Assembly: GCF_003989515.1 (NCBI RefSeq)
Contig: NZ_RBLU01000005.1
Location: 1-64,000 of the forward strand
From: Curtobacterium sp. HSID17257
GTDB taxonomy: Bacteria > Actinomycetota > Actinomycetes > Actinomycetales > Microbacteriaceae
DNA: 64,000 bases
Direction: 5' to 3'
A model generated the notes under the pieces. That model was given only the letters and a program-made list of their open reading frames with translations, ran no database searches and had not been told where the DNA came from. This document shows, one piece after another, positions 50,102 through 60,940 of the stretch. Made by a program: the position numbers and the translations under genes. Each line of letters starts with the position of its first letter. The stretch's first letter is position 1.

Positions 50102-53100
50102 ATGGCCGGAGGCACCAAGTCGACCACGCGCTCGCGCGCGTCCACGTCGTCCCGCGGGAGCGGGTCGCGCGGAACGTCGCGCACGCAGGCGACGACGAAG
50201 AAGCTGCCGCAGGCCGCACCCACCCCGGTGTTCCGCGAGCAGAACCCCGTCGTGACCGCCTGGCTCGCGATGGCGCACGGCGTCGGCGCGCTCTTCCGCC
50301 TGCTCGGCAAGGAGACCCTCGCCAAGGACGAACGACGAGACGGCTTCCCGTTCCTGCTGTTCGTGCTCGCGCTCGCGGGCGGGGTCGTCGAGTGGCTCAA
50401 CCCCACGAACCCGCTGTCCGTCACGCTCGACGCCTACACGTTCGGCGGGCTCTTCGGGCGGCTGGCGGTCGCGCTGCCCGTCATCATGATCGTCTTCGCG
50501 GGGTGGCTGTTCCGGCACCCCGCATCGGTGCACGACAACACCCGGATCGGCATCGGTCTCGGCCTGATGCTGGTGTCCATCGCGTCGCTCTGCCACGTGT
50601 TCGGCGGGCAGCCGAGCGCGTCCGACGGCATGGTCGCCCTCGCCGCCGCGGGTGGTGTGCTCGGCTGGGTCGTGATCAGCTGGTTGGTCGCGGTCGCCAC
50701 CGTGTGGGTGGCGGTGCCGGTCGCGGTCGTGCTGCTCGTGCTGTCGCTCTTCATCATCACGAAGACGCCGCCGAACAAGACCGGTCGTCGCCTGCACGAG
50801 CTGTACGCGTACCTGTTCGGTGCGCCGGCCCCCGCGGCAGAGGACGACACCGTCACCGAGTCCGACGCGGCCCCGGCCGCGCCACGAGCGCGCACGTCGA
50901 AGCGGCGCACGAAGGACCAGATCGACTTCCCGCTCTTCGAGGACCTCGGGTTCGAGGACGAACAGCGCGCCGACGGCGGGGACGACCCCGCGAGCACCGT
51001 CCCCTGGTGGCGACGGAACAAGTCCGGGCGCGAGGAGGACCCGGCGTACGACAGCCCCGTGCTGCCCGCGTCGGCGACGCAGGCGGCCCCCGGTGCCGGA
51101 GCGGCTGCGAGTGCGGCTGCCCCTGCCGGGAGCCCGAACGCCGGCGCCGCTGCCGGCCTCGTTGACCACACGCCCGCGGTACCCGCCTCGGTGAACCTCA
51201 ACGACTCGGTCGAGCACGACGCCGTGCACGGCGAGCAGCAGGTCGAGCAGGACCTCGCCGTCGCCGAGCAGGCCCTCCGCGACTTCGGCACCCCGGTGCC
51301 CGAGCAGCCCGCGGCGGTCGCCCGACCTGATGCCGGAGTCTCCCCGGTGGTCTCGCCGACCGCGCCCGAGCCCGAGGCGGCCGACGACGGCCTGCCCGCC
51401 GCCACCGCCGCCGCCGACGAGGACCCGGCGGCCCCGTACCGCCTGCCCGCGGCGACCACGCTCAGCGCCGGCACCCCCTCGGTCGCCAGGAGCCAGGCGA
51501 ACGACGACATCGTCGCGGCGATCACCGGCGTGCTCACCGAGTTCAAGGTGGACGCCAAGGTCACGGGCTTCTCCCGCGGGCCGACGGTCACGCGCTACGA
51601 GATCGAGCTCGGCCCCGGCGTGAAGGTCGAGCGCGTCACCGCGCTGTCGAAGAACCTGTCGTACGCGGTCGCCTCGAACGAGGTCCGCATCCTGTCCCCG
51701 ATCCCCGGCAAGAGCGCCATCGGCGTCGAGATCCCGAACACGGACCGCGAGATCGTCTCCCTCGGTGACGTCCTGCGCTCCGGCGCCGCCACCAAGTCGA
51801 AGCACCCGATGACCATCGGCGTCGGCAAGGACGTCGAGGGCGGGTTCGTCGTCGCCAACCTGGCGAAGATGCCGCACCTGCTCGTCGCGGGGTCCACGGG
51901 CTCCGGCAAGTCGGTGTTCATCAACTCGATGATCACGTCCCTGCTGATGCGCGCGAAGCCGTCCGAGGTCCGCATGGTCCTCGTCGACCCGAAGCGCGTC
52001 GAACTGTCGATCTACGCCGGGGTCCCGCACCTCATCACGCCCATCATCACGAACCCCAAGAAGGCCGCCGAGGCGCTGCAGTGGGTCGTGAAGGAGATGG
52101 ACATGCGGTACGACGACCTGGCGTCCTTCGGGTTCCGGCACGTCGACGACTTCAACAAGGCCGTCCAGAACGACGAGATCGTGCTGCCCGCCGGCAGCGA
52201 GCGGAAGCTCAAGCCGTACCCGTACCTGCTGGTCGTCGTGGACGAGCTCGCGGACCTCATGCTCGTCGCCCCCCGCGACGTCGAGGAGTCGATCGTCCGC
52301 ATCACCCAGCTCGCCCGTGCCGCCGGCATCCACCTCGTGCTCGCCACGCAGCGCCCGTCGGTCGACGTCATCACCGGTCTCATCAAGGCGAACGTCCCGT
52401 CGCGCGTCGCCTTCGCGGTGACGAGCGTCACCGACTCGCGGGTCATCCTCGACCAGCCGGGCGCGGACAAGCTCATCGGGCAGGGCGACGGGCTCTTCCT
52501 GCCGATGGGCTCGTCGAAGGCCGTCCGCGTGCAGGGCGCCTGGGTGCAGGAGAGCGAGGTCGCCGAGGTCGTCGCGCACGTCACGCGGCAGGCCCGGCCC
52601 GAGTACCGGCAGGACGTCCAGGCGGTGGTCGAGCGCAAGGAGATCGACGCCGACATCGGCGACGACCTCGAGCTGCTCCTCGCCGCCGTCGAGCAGGTCG
52701 TCTCGACCCAGTTCGGCTCGACGTCGATGCTGCAGCGCAAGCTCCGCGTCGGCTTCGCGAAGGCGGGTCGCCTGATGGACCTCATGGAGTCGCGCGACAT
52801 CGTCGGTCCGTCCGAGGGATCCAAGGCCCGCGACGTGCTCGTCACGCCCGACCAGCTCCCCGGGGTGCTCGCGAAGCTCCGCGGCGAGGAGCCGCCGGCT
52901 GCCGAGGCACCGTCGGCGCGGCCGGGAGGCGCCACACCCGTCGACGGGGCCGGCGCCGGACCTTCCGTGGTCGGTTCCGGGGCTCCTGCCGGGCCTGGTG
53001 CCTCCGGCTCCGGCGGCCACGACGACGACCGCTACGGCTCGGACCCGGTGGCGGACATGACCCGCGGGTACCCTGAGGTCGAGGACGACGGCCCGGACGA

Positions 53101-53131
53101 GGACGCGTGGGGACTGACGGGCAGGGAGTGA
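50102..53131 (+). CDS. ftsK: FtsK/SpoIIIE family DNA translocase
   Basis: A 1009-residue protein. After a basic tail, four membrane helices lie within about 50-225. A polar Ala/Pro/Glu linker runs to about 460. The motor domain follows: Walker [13 protein letters not shown] near 600, Walker [12 protein letters not shown] near 710, and the RecA-like end. A gamma winged-helix domain ([22 protein letters not shown]) reads KOPS-like sites, and a Gly/Pro-rich tail ends the protein. It pumps DNA through the division septum. An earlier ATG at 50030 is rejected by promoter position. Confidence 0.95.
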   Translation: MAGGTKSTTRSRASTSSRGSGSRGTSRTQATTKKLPQAAPTPVFREQNPVVTAWLAMAHGVGALFRLLGKETLAKDERRDGFPFLLFVLALAGGVVEWLNPTNPLSVTLDAYTFGGLFGRLAVALPVIMIVFAGWLFRHPASVHDNTRIGIGLGLMLVSIASLCHVFGGQPSASDGMVALAAAGGVLGWVVISWLVAVATVWVAVPVAVVLLVLSLFIITKTPPNKTGRRLHELYAYLFGAPAPAAEDDTVTESDAAPAAPRARTSKRRTKDQIDFPLFEDLGFEDEQRADGGDDPASTVPWWRRNKSGREEDPAYDSPVLPASATQAAPGAGAAASAAAPAGSPNAGAAAGLVDHTPAVPASVNLNDSVEHDAVHGEQQVEQDLAVAEQALRDFGTPVPEQPAAVARPDAGVSPVVSPTAPEPEAADDGLPAATAAADEDPAAPYRLPAATTLSAGTPSVARSQANDDIVAAITGVLTEFKVDAKVTGFSRGPTVTRYEIELGPGVKVERVTALSKNLSYAVASNEVRILSPIPGKSAIGVEIPNTDREIVSLGDVLRSGAATKSKHPMTIGVGKDVEGGFVVANLAKMPHLLVAGSTGSGKSVFINSMITSLLMRAKPSEVRMVLVDPKRVELSIYAGVPHLITPIITNPKKAAEALQWVVKEMDMRYDDLASFGFRHVDDFNKAVQNDEIVLPAGSERKLKPYPYLLVVVDELADLMLVAPRDVEESIVRITQLARAAGIHLVLATQRPSVDVITGLIKANVPSRVAFAVTSVTDSRVILDQPGADKLIGQGDGLFLPMGSSKAVRVQGAWVQESEVAEVVAHVTRQARPEYRQDVQAVVERKEIDADIGDDLELLLAAVEQVVSTQFGSTSMLQRKLRVGFAKAGRLMDLMESRDIVGPSEGSKARDVLVTPDQLPGVLAKLRGEEPPAAEAPSARPGGATPVDGAGAGPSVVGSGAPAGPGASGSGGHDDDRYGSDPVADMTRGYPEVEDDGPDEDAWGLTGRE

Positions 53132-53136
53132 GCGAC

Positions 53137-53772
53137 ATGACGAGCTCGGAGACCACACACGGCGCCCGGTTCCCGTGGCGCGGACGGCTGATCCGCAAGG
53201 GCGAGGGCCCGGCGTCGACCGCCAACGTGGCGAACGTCATCACCGTGGTGCGGATCCTCATGGCGCCGCTGTTCTTCGTGATGCTGCTCGCCGACGGCGG
53301 GCAGGACACATCGCTGCGCGTCTGGGCGGCCGTCGTGTTCGTCGTCGCGATCGTGACGGACAGCGCGGACGGCATCATCGCCCGGCGCCAGAACCTGGTG
53401 ACGGACTTCGGCAAGCTCGTCGACCCGATCGCCGACAAGGTCCTGATCGGCGGCGCTCTCGTCGCGCTGTCGATCCTGGGCGAGCTGCCGTGGATCGTCA
53501 CCGTGCTGATCATGGTGCGGGAGATCGGCATCACCGTGTTCCGCTTCGCCGTGCTGTCCGACCGGGTGATCCCGGCCAGCCGTGGCGGCAAGATCAAGAC
53601 CGTGCTGCAGGCCGTCGCGATCACCCTCGCGCTCTTCCCGTGGTGGAACATCGTCGGTGACCTCGCGCACTGGGTGAACGGCATCCTGATGACCGCCGCG
53701 CTCCTGGCGACCCTGCTCAGCGGTGCGGACTACCTGTGGCAGGCATGGAAGCACAACCGCAGCGCGGCGTGA
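53137..53772 (+). CDS. pgsA: CDP-diacylglycerol--glycerol-3-phosphate 3-phosphatidyltransferase
   Basis: A 211-residue membrane enzyme of phosphatidylglycerol synthesis. The CDP-alcohol phosphatidyltransferase motif is complete: DSADGIIARR followed by G and DPIAD at the right spacing. Four to six helices surround it. ATG at 53137 has GGAG 8 nt upstream; a GTG at 53128 overlapping the ftsK stop is the alternative. It is coupled to cinA by GTGA. Confidence 0.94.
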   Translation: MTSSETTHGARFPWRGRLIRKGEGPASTANVANVITVVRILMAPLFFVMLLADGGQDTSLRVWAAVVFVVAIVTDSADGIIARRQNLVTDFGKLVDPIADKVLIGGALVALSILGELPWIVTVLIMVREIGITVFRFAVLSDRVIPASRGGKIKTVLQAVAITLALFPWWNIVGDLAHWVNGILMTAALLATLLSGADYLWQAWKHNRSAA

Positions 53773-54296
53773 GCACCGCCGACGGCCCCGCGCAGTCGGA
53801 CTCGGCAGCGGATCTCGCTCGCCGCGTCGTGGCGGCCCTCACCTCCCGCGGGGAGACCGTCGCGGTCGCCGAGTCCCTGACGGGCGGGCTCGTGGTGTCG
53901 GCGCTCATCGGCGTCCCCGGCGCGAGCGCGGTCGTCCGCGGCGGGGTCGTCGCGTACGCCACGCCCGTCAAGGCGTCGGTGCTCGGCGTCGACGTGGACC
54001 TGCTGGCCACCAACGGCGCGGTCGACCCGGAGGTGGCCCGACAGATGGCCTCGGGGGTCCGGACCGCGCTGGCGGTCGACGGCGTCCCCGCGACGTGGGG
54101 GATCAGCACGACCGGGGTCGCCGGACCGGACCCGCAGGACGGCAAGCCGGTCGGCACCGTCTTCGTCGGCATCGCATCCGCGGAACGCAGTGTCGCGGCA
54201 GAGTTGCACCTCGACGGAGACCGGGCAGCAATCCGGTCCGCGACCGTCTCCGAACTCCTGGCACGGATGACGACCGAGGTCGACAGCGGGGAATAG
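53769..54296 (+). CDS. CinA family protein (nicotinamide-nucleotide amidohydrolase, PncC-type)
   Basis: A 175-residue stand-alone C-terminal CinA domain. VAVAESLTGGLVVSALIGVPGAS is the conserved catalytic strand and loop, and GISTTGVAGPDPQDGKPVGTVFVGI the second signature. Such domains deamidate nicotinamide mononucleotide. GTG overlaps the pgsA stop. The ftsK-pgsA-cinA order is typical of actinobacteria. Confidence 0.92.
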   Translation: MSTADGPAQSDSAADLARRVVAALTSRGETVAVAESLTGGLVVSALIGVPGASAVVRGGVVAYATPVKASVLGVDVDLLATNGAVDPEVARQMASGVRTALAVDGVPATWGISTTGVAGPDPQDGKPVGTVFVGIASAERSVAAELHLDGDRAAIRSATVSELLARMTTEVDSGE

Positions 54297-54450
54297 GTCC
54301 TGTTGCCACTGGGTTACATCCCACGCAATCTCCAGCAGAGCGGCAGCCGACGTGGTTAGCATGCTGCGAACGGCAACGCTACTGTTGCTGAACCCGACCC
54401 CGGTCACCCGGACCAGGCGGGCGCGGAGACGACAGGAAGGAGGAGTCCAC

Positions 54451-54759
54451 ATGGTTCTCGTTCGTCAGGAGATCGGCGACGTGCTTCGGGACTTCCGCTT
54501 GCAGAAGGGCCGGACCCTCCGTCAGGTCGCATCCAAGGCCAGTGTCGCGCTCGGGTACCTCAGCGAGGTCGAGCGCGGTCAGAAGGAAGCGAGTTCCGAG
54601 ATCCTCGCCTCGGTCGCGGACGCACTGGACACCCCGATCTCGACCATCATGCGCGAGGTGGGCGACCGTCTCGCAGTCGTCGAGGGACTCACCCCGGTCC
54701 CCGACACGCTGCCCGACGACCTCGTCGCCGAGTTCGACAACGACCTCGCGGTGCGCTGA
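54451..54759 (+). CDS. clgR: XRE-type regulator, ClgR-like
   Basis: A 102-residue helix-turn-helix protein. IGDVLRDFRLQKGRTLRQVASKASVALGYLSEVERGQKEAS covers the HTH. Position between cinA and recA, and the conserved YLSEVERGQKEAS, match ClgR, the actinobacterial activator of clp protease genes. An AAGGAGGAG ribosome-binding site at 54436-54444 selects the ATG at 54451. The 154-bp gap upstream probably holds its promoter; I see no clear operator there. Confidence 0.88.
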   Translation: MVLVRQEIGDVLRDFRLQKGRTLRQVASKASVALGYLSEVERGQKEASSEILASVADALDTPISTIMREVGDRLAVVEGLTPVPDTLPDDLVAEFDNDLAVR

Positions 54760-54771
54760 CGCACCACCCAT

Positions 54772-54807
54772 CGAACGCCCTCGCCGGACTCCCGGCGGGG
54801 GCGTTCG
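54772..54807 (+). terminator. clgR terminator
   Basis: A 16-bp stem (54772-54787 with 54792-54807) with one G-T wobble and a 4-nt loop starts 13 nt after the clgR stop. It is followed within 5 bp by the promoter of the next gene. Confidence 0.82.
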
Positions 54808-54811
54808 TCGT

Positions 54812-54817
54812 TACGCT
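54812..54817 (+). promoter_or_regulatory. -10 box TACGCT of the DUF3046 gene
   Basis: TACGCT lies 6 nt before the ATG at 54824, so the gene after the clgR terminator probably has its own leaderless promoter. Confidence 0.55.
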
Positions 54818-54823
54818 GGTCCG

Positions 54824-55048
54824 ATGCGCGTGAGTGAGTTCTGGCGAGCCGTCGACCAGGTGTTCGGCGAGGCCTACGGGGCCGTCGTGTCCCGCGACGT
54901 CGTGCTCGAGGAGCTCGGAGGGCGCTCGGCGGCCGATGCGCTCGACGCCGGTGTCGACGCCAGGCGGGTGTGGGAGGCCCTCTGCGACTCGCAGGACGTC
55001 CCGCTCGACAAGCGGCACGGCAAGGGCTTGGCGGAACCGCGCGACTGA
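54824..55048 (+). CDS. DUF3046 family protein
   Basis: A 74-residue protein: MRVSEFWRAVDQVFG at the start, then VLEELGGRSAADALDAG and RRVWEALCDSQDVP, ending in a basic segment. This is the small actinobacterial protein usually found beside recA. The role is unknown. The two Trp residues and the short acidic helices suggest a protein-binding module. Confidence 0.85.
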   Translation: MRVSEFWRAVDQVFGEAYGAVVSRDVVLEELGGRSAADALDAGVDARRVWEALCDSQDVPLDKRHGKGLAEPRD

Positions 55049-55081
55049 GCTGTCCATCCGAAACTGTGTTCGGCGTGTTGC

Positions 55082-55097
55082 TCGAACGCGTGTTCGA
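55082..55097. promoter_or_regulatory. LexA (SOS) box of recA
   Basis: TCGAACGCGTGTTCGA is a perfect palindrome matching the actinobacterial/Bacillus SOS box GAAC-N4-GTTC. A TAGGTT -10 box at 55105-55110 follows, so LexA would sit over the -35 region. lexA is in the same window. The recA leader from there to 55306 is about 190 nt. Confidence 0.9.
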
Positions 55098-55305
55098 TCG
55101 GTGCTAGGTTCCTGCACAACGGCGCTGACCCGGACCCTCGTCCACAGATCGCGCGGCTGCAGGCAGTGATGTCGGTGGCCCGCCCTAGGTTCGAGGGCAT
55201 CGGGAACAGCCCGAAGCCTTGTCGCCGAACACCAGCCCTGCACCACCGGCTGGGGTGGACGCGACAGCCTACAGGCGGCCGACACCGAGCACGAAGGAGC
55301 ACCCC

Positions 55306-56364
55306 ATGCCATCACCCGCAGACCGCGAGAAGGCCCTCGAGACCGCACTCGCCCAGATCGACCGGCAGTTCGGCAAGGGGACGGTCATGCGTCTCGGCTC
55401 GGACGAGCGCGCACCGGTCGCCACCATCCCGACCGGGTCCGTCGCACTCGACGTCGCGCTCGGCATCGGTGGCCTCCCGCGCGGCCGCATCATCGAGATC
55501 TACGGCCCGGAGTCGTCGGGTAAGACGACCCTGACGCTGCACGCCATCGCCAACGCCCAGCGCGCCGGTGGCATCGCGGCCTTCATCGACGCGGAGCACG
55601 CGCTCGACCCCGAGTACGCGAAGAAGCTCGGTGTCGACATCGACGCCCTGCTCGTCTCGCAGCCCGACACCGGTGAGCAGGCGCTCGAGATCGCCGACAT
55701 GCTCGTCCGCTCGGGTTCGATCGACCTGATCGTCGTCGACTCGGTCGCCGCCCTGGTGCCCCGCGCCGAGATCGAGGGCGAGATGGGTGACTCGCACGTG
55801 GGTCTCCAGGCCCGCCTCATGTCCCAGGCCCTGCGCAAGCTCGCCGGTGGTCTGAACCAGACGCAGACCACGATGATCTTCATCAACCAGCTGCGCGAGA
55901 AGATCGGCGTGTTCTTCGGAAGCCCGGAGACGACCGCCGGTGGTAAGGCGCTCAAGTTCTACGCGTCGGTCCGCCTCGACATCCGCCGCATCGAGACGCT
56001 GAAGAGCGGGACCGACGCCGTCGGCAACCGCACCCGCGTCAAGGTCGTCAAGAACAAGATGGCTCCGCCCTTCAAGCAGGCCGAGTTCGACATCCTGTAC
56101 GGCACGGGCATCTCGCGCGAGGGCTCGCTGCTCGACTTCGGTGTCGACCACGGCATCGTGAAGAAGTCGGGTGCCTGGTACACCTACGACGGCGACCAGC
56201 TCGGGCAGGGCAAGGAGAACTCGCGGTCCTTCCTGATCCAGAACGCGGACATCGCCGCCGAGATCGAGGGCAAGATCCTCGCGAAGCTCGGCGTGGGTGG
56301 CGCCAAGGCCGATGCTCCGGTGGAGTCGATCGCGCCGAAGCTGGCGGAGCGCAAGGGCGCGTGA
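55306..56364 (+). CDS. recA: Recombinase RecA
   Basis: A 352-residue RecA of normal length. Walker A GPESSGKT at 67-74, Walker B in [15 protein letters not shown] loops L1 ([16 protein letters not shown]) and L2 ([13 protein letters not shown]). It forms filaments on single-stranded DNA for recombination and triggers LexA self-cleavage. AAGGAGC before ATG 55306 sets the start. It is coupled to recX by GTGA. Confidence 0.98.
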   Translation: MPSPADREKALETALAQIDRQFGKGTVMRLGSDERAPVATIPTGSVALDVALGIGGLPRGRIIEIYGPESSGKTTLTLHAIANAQRAGGIAAFIDAEHALDPEYAKKLGVDIDALLVSQPDTGEQALEIADMLVRSGSIDLIVVDSVAALVPRAEIEGEMGDSHVGLQARLMSQALRKLAGGLNQTQTTMIFINQLREKIGVFFGSPETTAGGKALKFYASVRLDIRRIETLKSGTDAVGNRTRVKVVKNKMAPPFKQAEFDILYGTGISREGSLLDFGVDHGIVKKSGAWYTYDGDQLGQGKENSRSFLIQNADIAAEIEGKILAKLGVGGAKADAPVESIAPKLAERKGA

Positions 56365-57431
56365 CCGGCGCAGACGACCACGACGAGGGCCTCGCTCCGG
56401 TCACCGACCTGTTCGGAGCGCGGTCCCGTCGTGGTCGCCGCACGTCCCCGGTCGACCTGGAGCCGGTCGATCCGGAGCCGGTCGGATCGCACCCGACCAC
56501 GGAGCACGCAGGCGCGAGGGACGTCCATCGGTCGTCCGACGACGACTGGGCACCCGACTCGATGCTGCTCGGCGACGACGAGCGGCGGTTCGCACCCGTG
56601 CTCAGCCGCGTGCGGTCGGGCGACGCCGACACCGACGCTGGCGCTGACGCCGACGGCGACGGCGATGACGGGAACGTGGCCGAGGCAGCGACGGACGCTC
56701 GCGACGAGGACGGTGCGACCGTGCCGTCGGCGATCCCCTTCCGCGGGCAGCAGCCCGAGGCCGAGTGGGTGTCCCCGGTGGTCGGCGACGGTTCGGGCCG
56801 GAGTGCACGTGCCGAGCAGCACGGGTACGACGACGACACCGCGGACGCTGCGACCGCATCCGTGTTCGCCATCGCGAGCGGCGACGAGATCGACCCGGCC
56901 GACGCCCCGCGACCCCTCGACGAGCAGCGCGCCGACGCCGAGCGCGTCAGCATGCGGGCGCTCGGTCGCAAGGGGGTCAGCGAGTCGGAGATGCGTCAGC
57001 TGCTGACGAAGCAGGACCTCGACGGCGACGTGGTCGAGCACGAGGTCGCGCGCCTGGTGCGGGTGGGCCTGCTCGACGACGTGGCCCTCGCGACCGACCT
57101 GGTCGACCGACTGCACGAGCGCAAGGGCCTCGGGCGTCAGGGCGTCGTCGCCGAGCTGCGCCGACGCGGGATCGACCAGGCAGCGATCGACGCGGCGCTC
57201 GACGCAGCGGCGGACGACGCGGACGACGAGTTCGTGCGGGCGAACGAGCTCGCCGAGAAGCGGGCACGCCAGCTCCGTGGTCTCGACCGTGCCACCGCGG
57301 AACGGCGGCTCAGCGGGTTCCTGATGCGGAAGGGCTACGGCGCGGGAGTCGTCCGCGTCGCCGTGGAGCGGGCACTCGACGGCCCGCCGCGCCGCTCACC
57401 GTCGGGCGGCGGTACCGTCCGCTTCGAGTAG
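56361..57431 (+). CDS. recX: RecX regulatory protein with a long acidic N-terminal extension
   Basis: A 356-residue protein. The three-helix RecX repeats occupy only about 195-345 ([48 protein letters not shown]). The first 190 residues are low-complexity and strongly acidic, with a [17 protein letters not shown]-type run. Most RecX proteins are 150-270 residues. RecX blocks RecA filament growth; the acidic tail might imitate DNA. The GTG start overlaps the recA stop. Confidence 0.9.
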   Translation: MTGADDHDEGLAPVTDLFGARSRRGRRTSPVDLEPVDPEPVGSHPTTEHAGARDVHRSSDDDWAPDSMLLGDDERRFAPVLSRVRSGDADTDAGADADGDGDDGNVAEAATDARDEDGATVPSAIPFRGQQPEAEWVSPVVGDGSGRSARAEQHGYDDDTADAATASVFAIASGDEIDPADAPRPLDEQRADAERVSMRALGRKGVSESEMRQLLTKQDLDGDVVEHEVARLVRVGLLDDVALATDLVDRLHERKGLGRQGVVAELRRRGIDQAAIDAALDAAADDADDEFVRANELAEKRARQLRGLDRATAERRLSGFLMRKGYGAGVVRVAVERALDGPPRRSPSGGGTVRFE

Positions 57432-57511
57432 CGTCACCGGGCCCGCGCGGTCAGGCCCGGCATGCCGATCCGTGTCCGGTACGGGCCGCCTCGACGGGCC
57501 CGAGGTCGACC

Positions 57512-57517
57512 TACACT
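57512..57517 (+). promoter_or_regulatory. -10 box TACACT of miaB
   Basis: TACACT ends 9 nt before the ATG at 57527, so miaB probably has its own short-leader or leaderless promoter after recX. Confidence 0.45.
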
Positions 57518-57526
57518 GGGACGATC

Positions 57527-59020
57527 ATGGCCACCGTCGAAGCCCGCCCCAGAACCTACGAGGTCCGCACCCACGGGTGCCAGATGAACGTCCACGACTC
57601 GGAGCGCCTGAGCGGGTCGTTGCAGGCCGCCGGGTACGTCGCGGCGGACGACGGTCAGGCGGACGTGGTCGTCATCAACACCTGCGCCGTGCGCGAGAAC
57701 GCGGACAACCGGCTCTACGGCAACCTCGGGCAGCTCGCCGGCATCAAGCGCGAGCACCCCGGCATGCAGATCGCGGTCGGTGGGTGCCTGGCGCAGAAGG
57801 ACAAGAACGTCATCCTCGAGAAAGCGCCGTGGGTCGACGTCGTCTTCGGGACGCACAACATGGGGTCGTTGCCGACCCTGCTCGAGCGGGCGCGGCACAA
57901 CGACGAGGCGCAGATCGAGATCCTCGAGGCGCTCGACGTGTTCCCGTCGACGCTGCCGACGAAGCGCGACTCGACGCACAGCGGCTGGGTGTCGATCTCC
58001 GTCGGGTGCAACAACACGTGCACGTTCTGCATCGTCCCGTCCCTCCGCGGCAAGGAGAAGGACCGCCGCCCGGGCGACGTGCTCGCCGAGATCCAGGCGC
58101 TCGTCGACGACGGCGCGATCGAGGTCACACTGCTCGGGCAGAACGTCAACTCCTACGGCGTCGAGTTCGGCGACCGTCAGGCGTTCGGCAAGCTGCTCCG
58201 CGCAACCGGGCAGATCGACGGACTCGAGCGGGTGCGGTTCACGAGCCCGCACCCGGCCGCCTTCACCGACGACGTCATCGACGCCATGGCCGAGACGCCG
58301 AACGTGATGCCGCAGCTGCACATGCCGCTGCAGTCCGGGTCGGACCGCGTCCTCAAGGCGATGCGGCGGAGCTACCGGAGCGAGCGGTTCCTCGGCATCC
58401 TCGACCGCGTGCGGGCGAAGATCCCGCACGCCGCGATCTCGACCGACATCATCGTGGGGTTCCCCGGCGAGACGGACGAGGACTTCGAGGACACCCTGCG
58501 CGTCGTCGAGCAGTCGCGGTTCGCCTCGGCCTTCACGTTCCAGTACTCGATCCGGCCGGGCACGCCCGCGGCGACGATGCCCGACCAGCTGCCGAAGGAG
58601 GTCGTGCAGGAGCGCTACGACCGACTCATCGCGCTGCAGGACCGCATCACGGCCGAGGAGCACGCGAAGCAGGTGGGTCGGAGCGTCGAGGTCCTCGTCG
58701 CCACGGGCGAGGGCAAGAAGGACGAGACCACCCACCGTCTGTCCGGCCGCGCCGAGGACTCGCGCCTCGTGCACTTCGCCGTGCCGGACGGGTCAGAGGT
58801 CCCGCGTCCCGGCGACGTCGTGACCGTCGACGTCACCCGGGCCGCGCCACACTTCCTCATCGCCGACAACGAGGGACCCCTGCGGATCCGCCGCACCCGC
58901 GCCGGCGACGCCTGGGACCGGGCACAGGCCGAGAGCTGCGGCGTGCCCACCCCGTCCGCTCCGGGCGCGGAGCCGCGACCGGTCTCGCTGGGCCTGCCGA
59001 GCCTCCGTGTCGGACGCTGA
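57527..59020 (+). CDS. miaB: tRNA-2-methylthio-N6-dimethylallyladenosine synthase
   Basis: A 497-residue radical SAM methylthiotransferase. The N-terminal cluster uses Cys18, Cys53 and Cys87; the radical SAM motif CNNTCTFC has Cys161, Cys165 and Cys168. A TRAM domain with [22 protein letters not shown] ends the conserved part. It adds a methylthio group to the A37 base modified by MiaA, the next gene. The reading frame overlaps miaA by 14 nt. Confidence 0.96.
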   Translation: MATVEARPRTYEVRTHGCQMNVHDSERLSGSLQAAGYVAADDGQADVVVINTCAVRENADNRLYGNLGQLAGIKREHPGMQIAVGGCLAQKDKNVILEKAPWVDVVFGTHNMGSLPTLLERARHNDEAQIEILEALDVFPSTLPTKRDSTHSGWVSISVGCNNTCTFCIVPSLRGKEKDRRPGDVLAEIQALVDDGAIEVTLLGQNVNSYGVEFGDRQAFGKLLRATGQIDGLERVRFTSPHPAAFTDDVIDAMAETPNVMPQLHMPLQSGSDRVLKAMRRSYRSERFLGILDRVRAKIPHAAISTDIIVGFPGETDEDFEDTLRVVEQSRFASAFTFQYSIRPGTPAATMPDQLPKEVVQERYDRLIALQDRITAEEHAKQVGRSVEVLVATGEGKKDETTHRLSGRAEDSRLVHFAVPDGSEVPRPGDVVTVDVTRAAPHFLIADNEGPLRIRRTRAGDAWDRAQAESCGVPTPSAPGAEPRPVSLGLPSLRVGR

Positions 59021-59975
59021 CGCGGCGGCCACGGCGGTCGGACGGAGCCAGGATGGAACCCCCGACCTGATCGCGGTCGTCGGCGCGACCGGCACCGGCA
59101 AGTCCGAGGTCGCGCTGACCGTCGCCGAACGGCTGCGGGCGAGTGGGCGGCCCGCCGAGGTCGTGAACGCCGACGCCATGCAGCTCTACCGCGGCATGGA
59201 CATCGGGACCGCGAAGCTCCCGCTCGAGGACCGGCGGGGCATCCCGCACCACCAGCTCGACGTCCTCACGGTCACCGACGAGGCGAGCGTCGCGGCGTAC
59301 CAGCGCGACGCACGCGCGGACGTCGAGCGGATCACGGCGGACGGCGGCACCGCAGTGCTCGTCGGGGGCAGCGGGCTCTACGTGTCCGCCGTCCTGTTCG
59401 ACCTCGCGTTCCCCGGCACCGATCCGGAGCTCCGCGCCGAGCTCGAGCGCGAACACGCCGAGCACGGACCGAACGCGCTCCTCGCGCGCCTGCGCGCCCT
59501 GGACCCGGTCGCGGCGGCCGACGTCGACGCTCGCAACCCCCGCCGTCTGATCCGAGCCGTGGAGATCGCGAGCCGGTCCGAGGTCGTGACCCCGCGCCTC
59601 CCGTCCGCGCCCCGCGCATGGCGACCCGCTCGGGTGCTGCACCTGCACCGCGAGCGGAGCGGACTCGTCGCGTCGCTGCACGCGCGCGCCGAGCGCATGT
59701 TCCGCGACGGGCTCGTCGACGAGGTGGAGGCGCTCCGGGAGGACGGCCTCGAGGACGGTCGCACCGCGCGCGCCGCGATCGGGTACTCGCAGGCGCTCGA
59801 CGTGCTGCACGGTCGCGCCACGACGGCCGAGGCGGTCGAGGCGACGGCGGTCGCGACGCGGAAGTACGCCAGGCGGCAGGTGTCCTGGTTCAAGCGGTAC
59901 GACGCCGAGCTCGTCGACGTCAGCGGCGCCGACGTCGTGGGGCTGCAGGCGGTGGCCCGTAGGATCGTGCCGTGA
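59007..59975 (+). CDS. miaA: tRNA dimethylallyltransferase
   Basis: A 322-residue enzyme transferring a dimethylallyl group to A37 of tRNA. P-loop GATGTGKS at 26-33, [18 protein letters not shown], and [10 protein letters not shown] near the end match the family. Its last bases overlap dapF, whose -10 box lies inside this gene. Confidence 0.95.
   Translation: MSDADAAATAVGRSQDGTPDLIAVVGATGTGKSEVALTVAERLRASGRPAEVVNADAMQLYRGMDIGTAKLPLEDRRGIPHHQLDVLTVTDEASVAAYQRDARADVERITADGGTAVLVGGSGLYVSAVLFDLAFPGTDPELRAELEREHAEHGPNALLARLRALDPVAAADVDARNPRRLIRAVEIASRSEVVTPRLPSAPRAWRPARVLHLHRERSGLVASLHARAERMFRDGLVDEVEALREDGLEDGRTARAAIGYSQALDVLHGRATTAEAVEATAVATRKYARRQVSWFKRYDAELVDVSGADVVGLQAVARRIVP
59960..59965 (+). 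promoter_or_regulatory. Internal -10 box TAGGAT of dapF within miaA
   Basis: TAGGAT ends 6 nt before the dapF GTG at 59972. dapF may therefore be transcribed leaderless as well as by read-through from miaA. Confidence 0.45.
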
Positions 59976-60862
59976 CCGAGCTGCACTTCACGAAGGGCCA
60001 GGGGACGGGCAACGACTTCGTCCTGTTCGCCGACCCGGACGCCACGGTCGACCTGACCCCCGAGCGCATCCGCGCCATCGCCGACCGACGCTTCGGTGTC
60101 GGGGCCGACGGGGTCATCCGGGCCGTGCGCTCGGACGCGATCCCCGAGGGCCGCGCCCTGGTCGCCGTCGAGCCGGCCGCGACGTGGTTCATGGACTACC
60201 ACAACGCCGACGGCTCGGTGGCGGAGATGTGCGGGAACGGCATCCGCGTGTTCGCCCGGTACCTGACCGAGTCCGGACTCGTCGACCTCGCTCCGGGCGA
60301 GACGCTCACGGTCGGGAGCCGCAAGGGGCTCGTCGACGTGCAGCGCACCACGAACGGCTTCTCCGCGGACCTCGGGCGCTGGGGGCTCGGCATCGAGGGC
60401 GGCGGAGCGAACGACGTGACCGTGCGGGCGAAGGAGCTTGACGGCGCACGACCCGGACTCGGCATCGACGTCGGCAACCCGCACGTCGTCGTGGCGGTGG
60501 CGACGGAGGACGAGCTCGCCGAGGTCGACCTGACGTACGTCCCCGTGCTCGACCCGGCTCCGGCGGCGGGCGCGAACGTCGAGTTCGTGCTGCCGGGTGA
60601 CCCGCTCGTCAAGGACGGCGTGGGGGAGATCACCATGCGCGTGCACGAGCGGGGGAGCGGCGAGACGCTGTCCTGCGGCACCGGTGCGGTCGCTGCGGCG
60701 CTCGCGACGCGGTACTGGGCGGGACCCTCGGCGCCGGACACCTGGCGGGTGCGGGTGCCGGGCGGGGTCGTCACGGTCCGGATGTTCGCGGCCGAGGACG
60801 GCGAGCACGTCGCCCTGGCGGGGCCGGCCGAACTCGTGTTCTCGGGGGACCTGACGGTCTGA
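59972..60862 (+). CDS. dapF: Diaminopimelate epimerase
   Basis: A 296-residue two-base epimerase making meso-diaminopimelate. The two catalytic cysteines are Cys87 (EMCGNGIR) and Cys235 (LSCGTGA). [11 protein letters not shown] opens the protein. It overlaps miaA by GTGA-type coupling and ends in front of a convergent methyltransferase gene. Confidence 0.96.
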   Translation: MTELHFTKGQGTGNDFVLFADPDATVDLTPERIRAIADRRFGVGADGVIRAVRSDAIPEGRALVAVEPAATWFMDYHNADGSVAEMCGNGIRVFARYLTESGLVDLAPGETLTVGSRKGLVDVQRTTNGFSADLGRWGLGIEGGGANDVTVRAKELDGARPGLGIDVGNPHVVVAVATEDELAEVDLTYVPVLDPAPAAGANVEFVLPGDPLVKDGVGEITMRVHERGSGETLSCGTGAVAAALATRYWAGPSAPDTWRVRVPGGVVTVRMFAAEDGEHVALAGPAELVFSGDLTV

Positions 60863-60886
60863 CGCAGTCGCGCAGTCGCGCAGTCG
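60863..60886. repeat. Three 8-bp tandem units CGCAGTCG after dapF
   Basis: Units begin at 60863, 60871 and 60879, right after the dapF stop. The element CGGCCGTGCAA-like sequence occurs twice just beyond, up to about 60915. The 78-bp gap to the convergent gene holds nothing else clear. Confidence 0.65.
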
Positions 60887-60940
60887 CGTGGCCGTGCAAC
60901 TGCGCGGCCGTGCAATCGCGCAGACGCTCAGTGCGCCGCC

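Noticed and set aside
48317-53158. A frame of about 1600 codons antisense to the ABC cassette and ftsK
   Set aside because: It is a mirror of GC-biased codons in the sense genes: low-complexity, with no recognisable motif or start signals.
59960-59965. A separate dapF transcription unit as certain
   Set aside because: The -10 box lies in miaA coding sequence and could be chance; the gene overlap favours co-transcription. It is listed only as a possible internal promoter.
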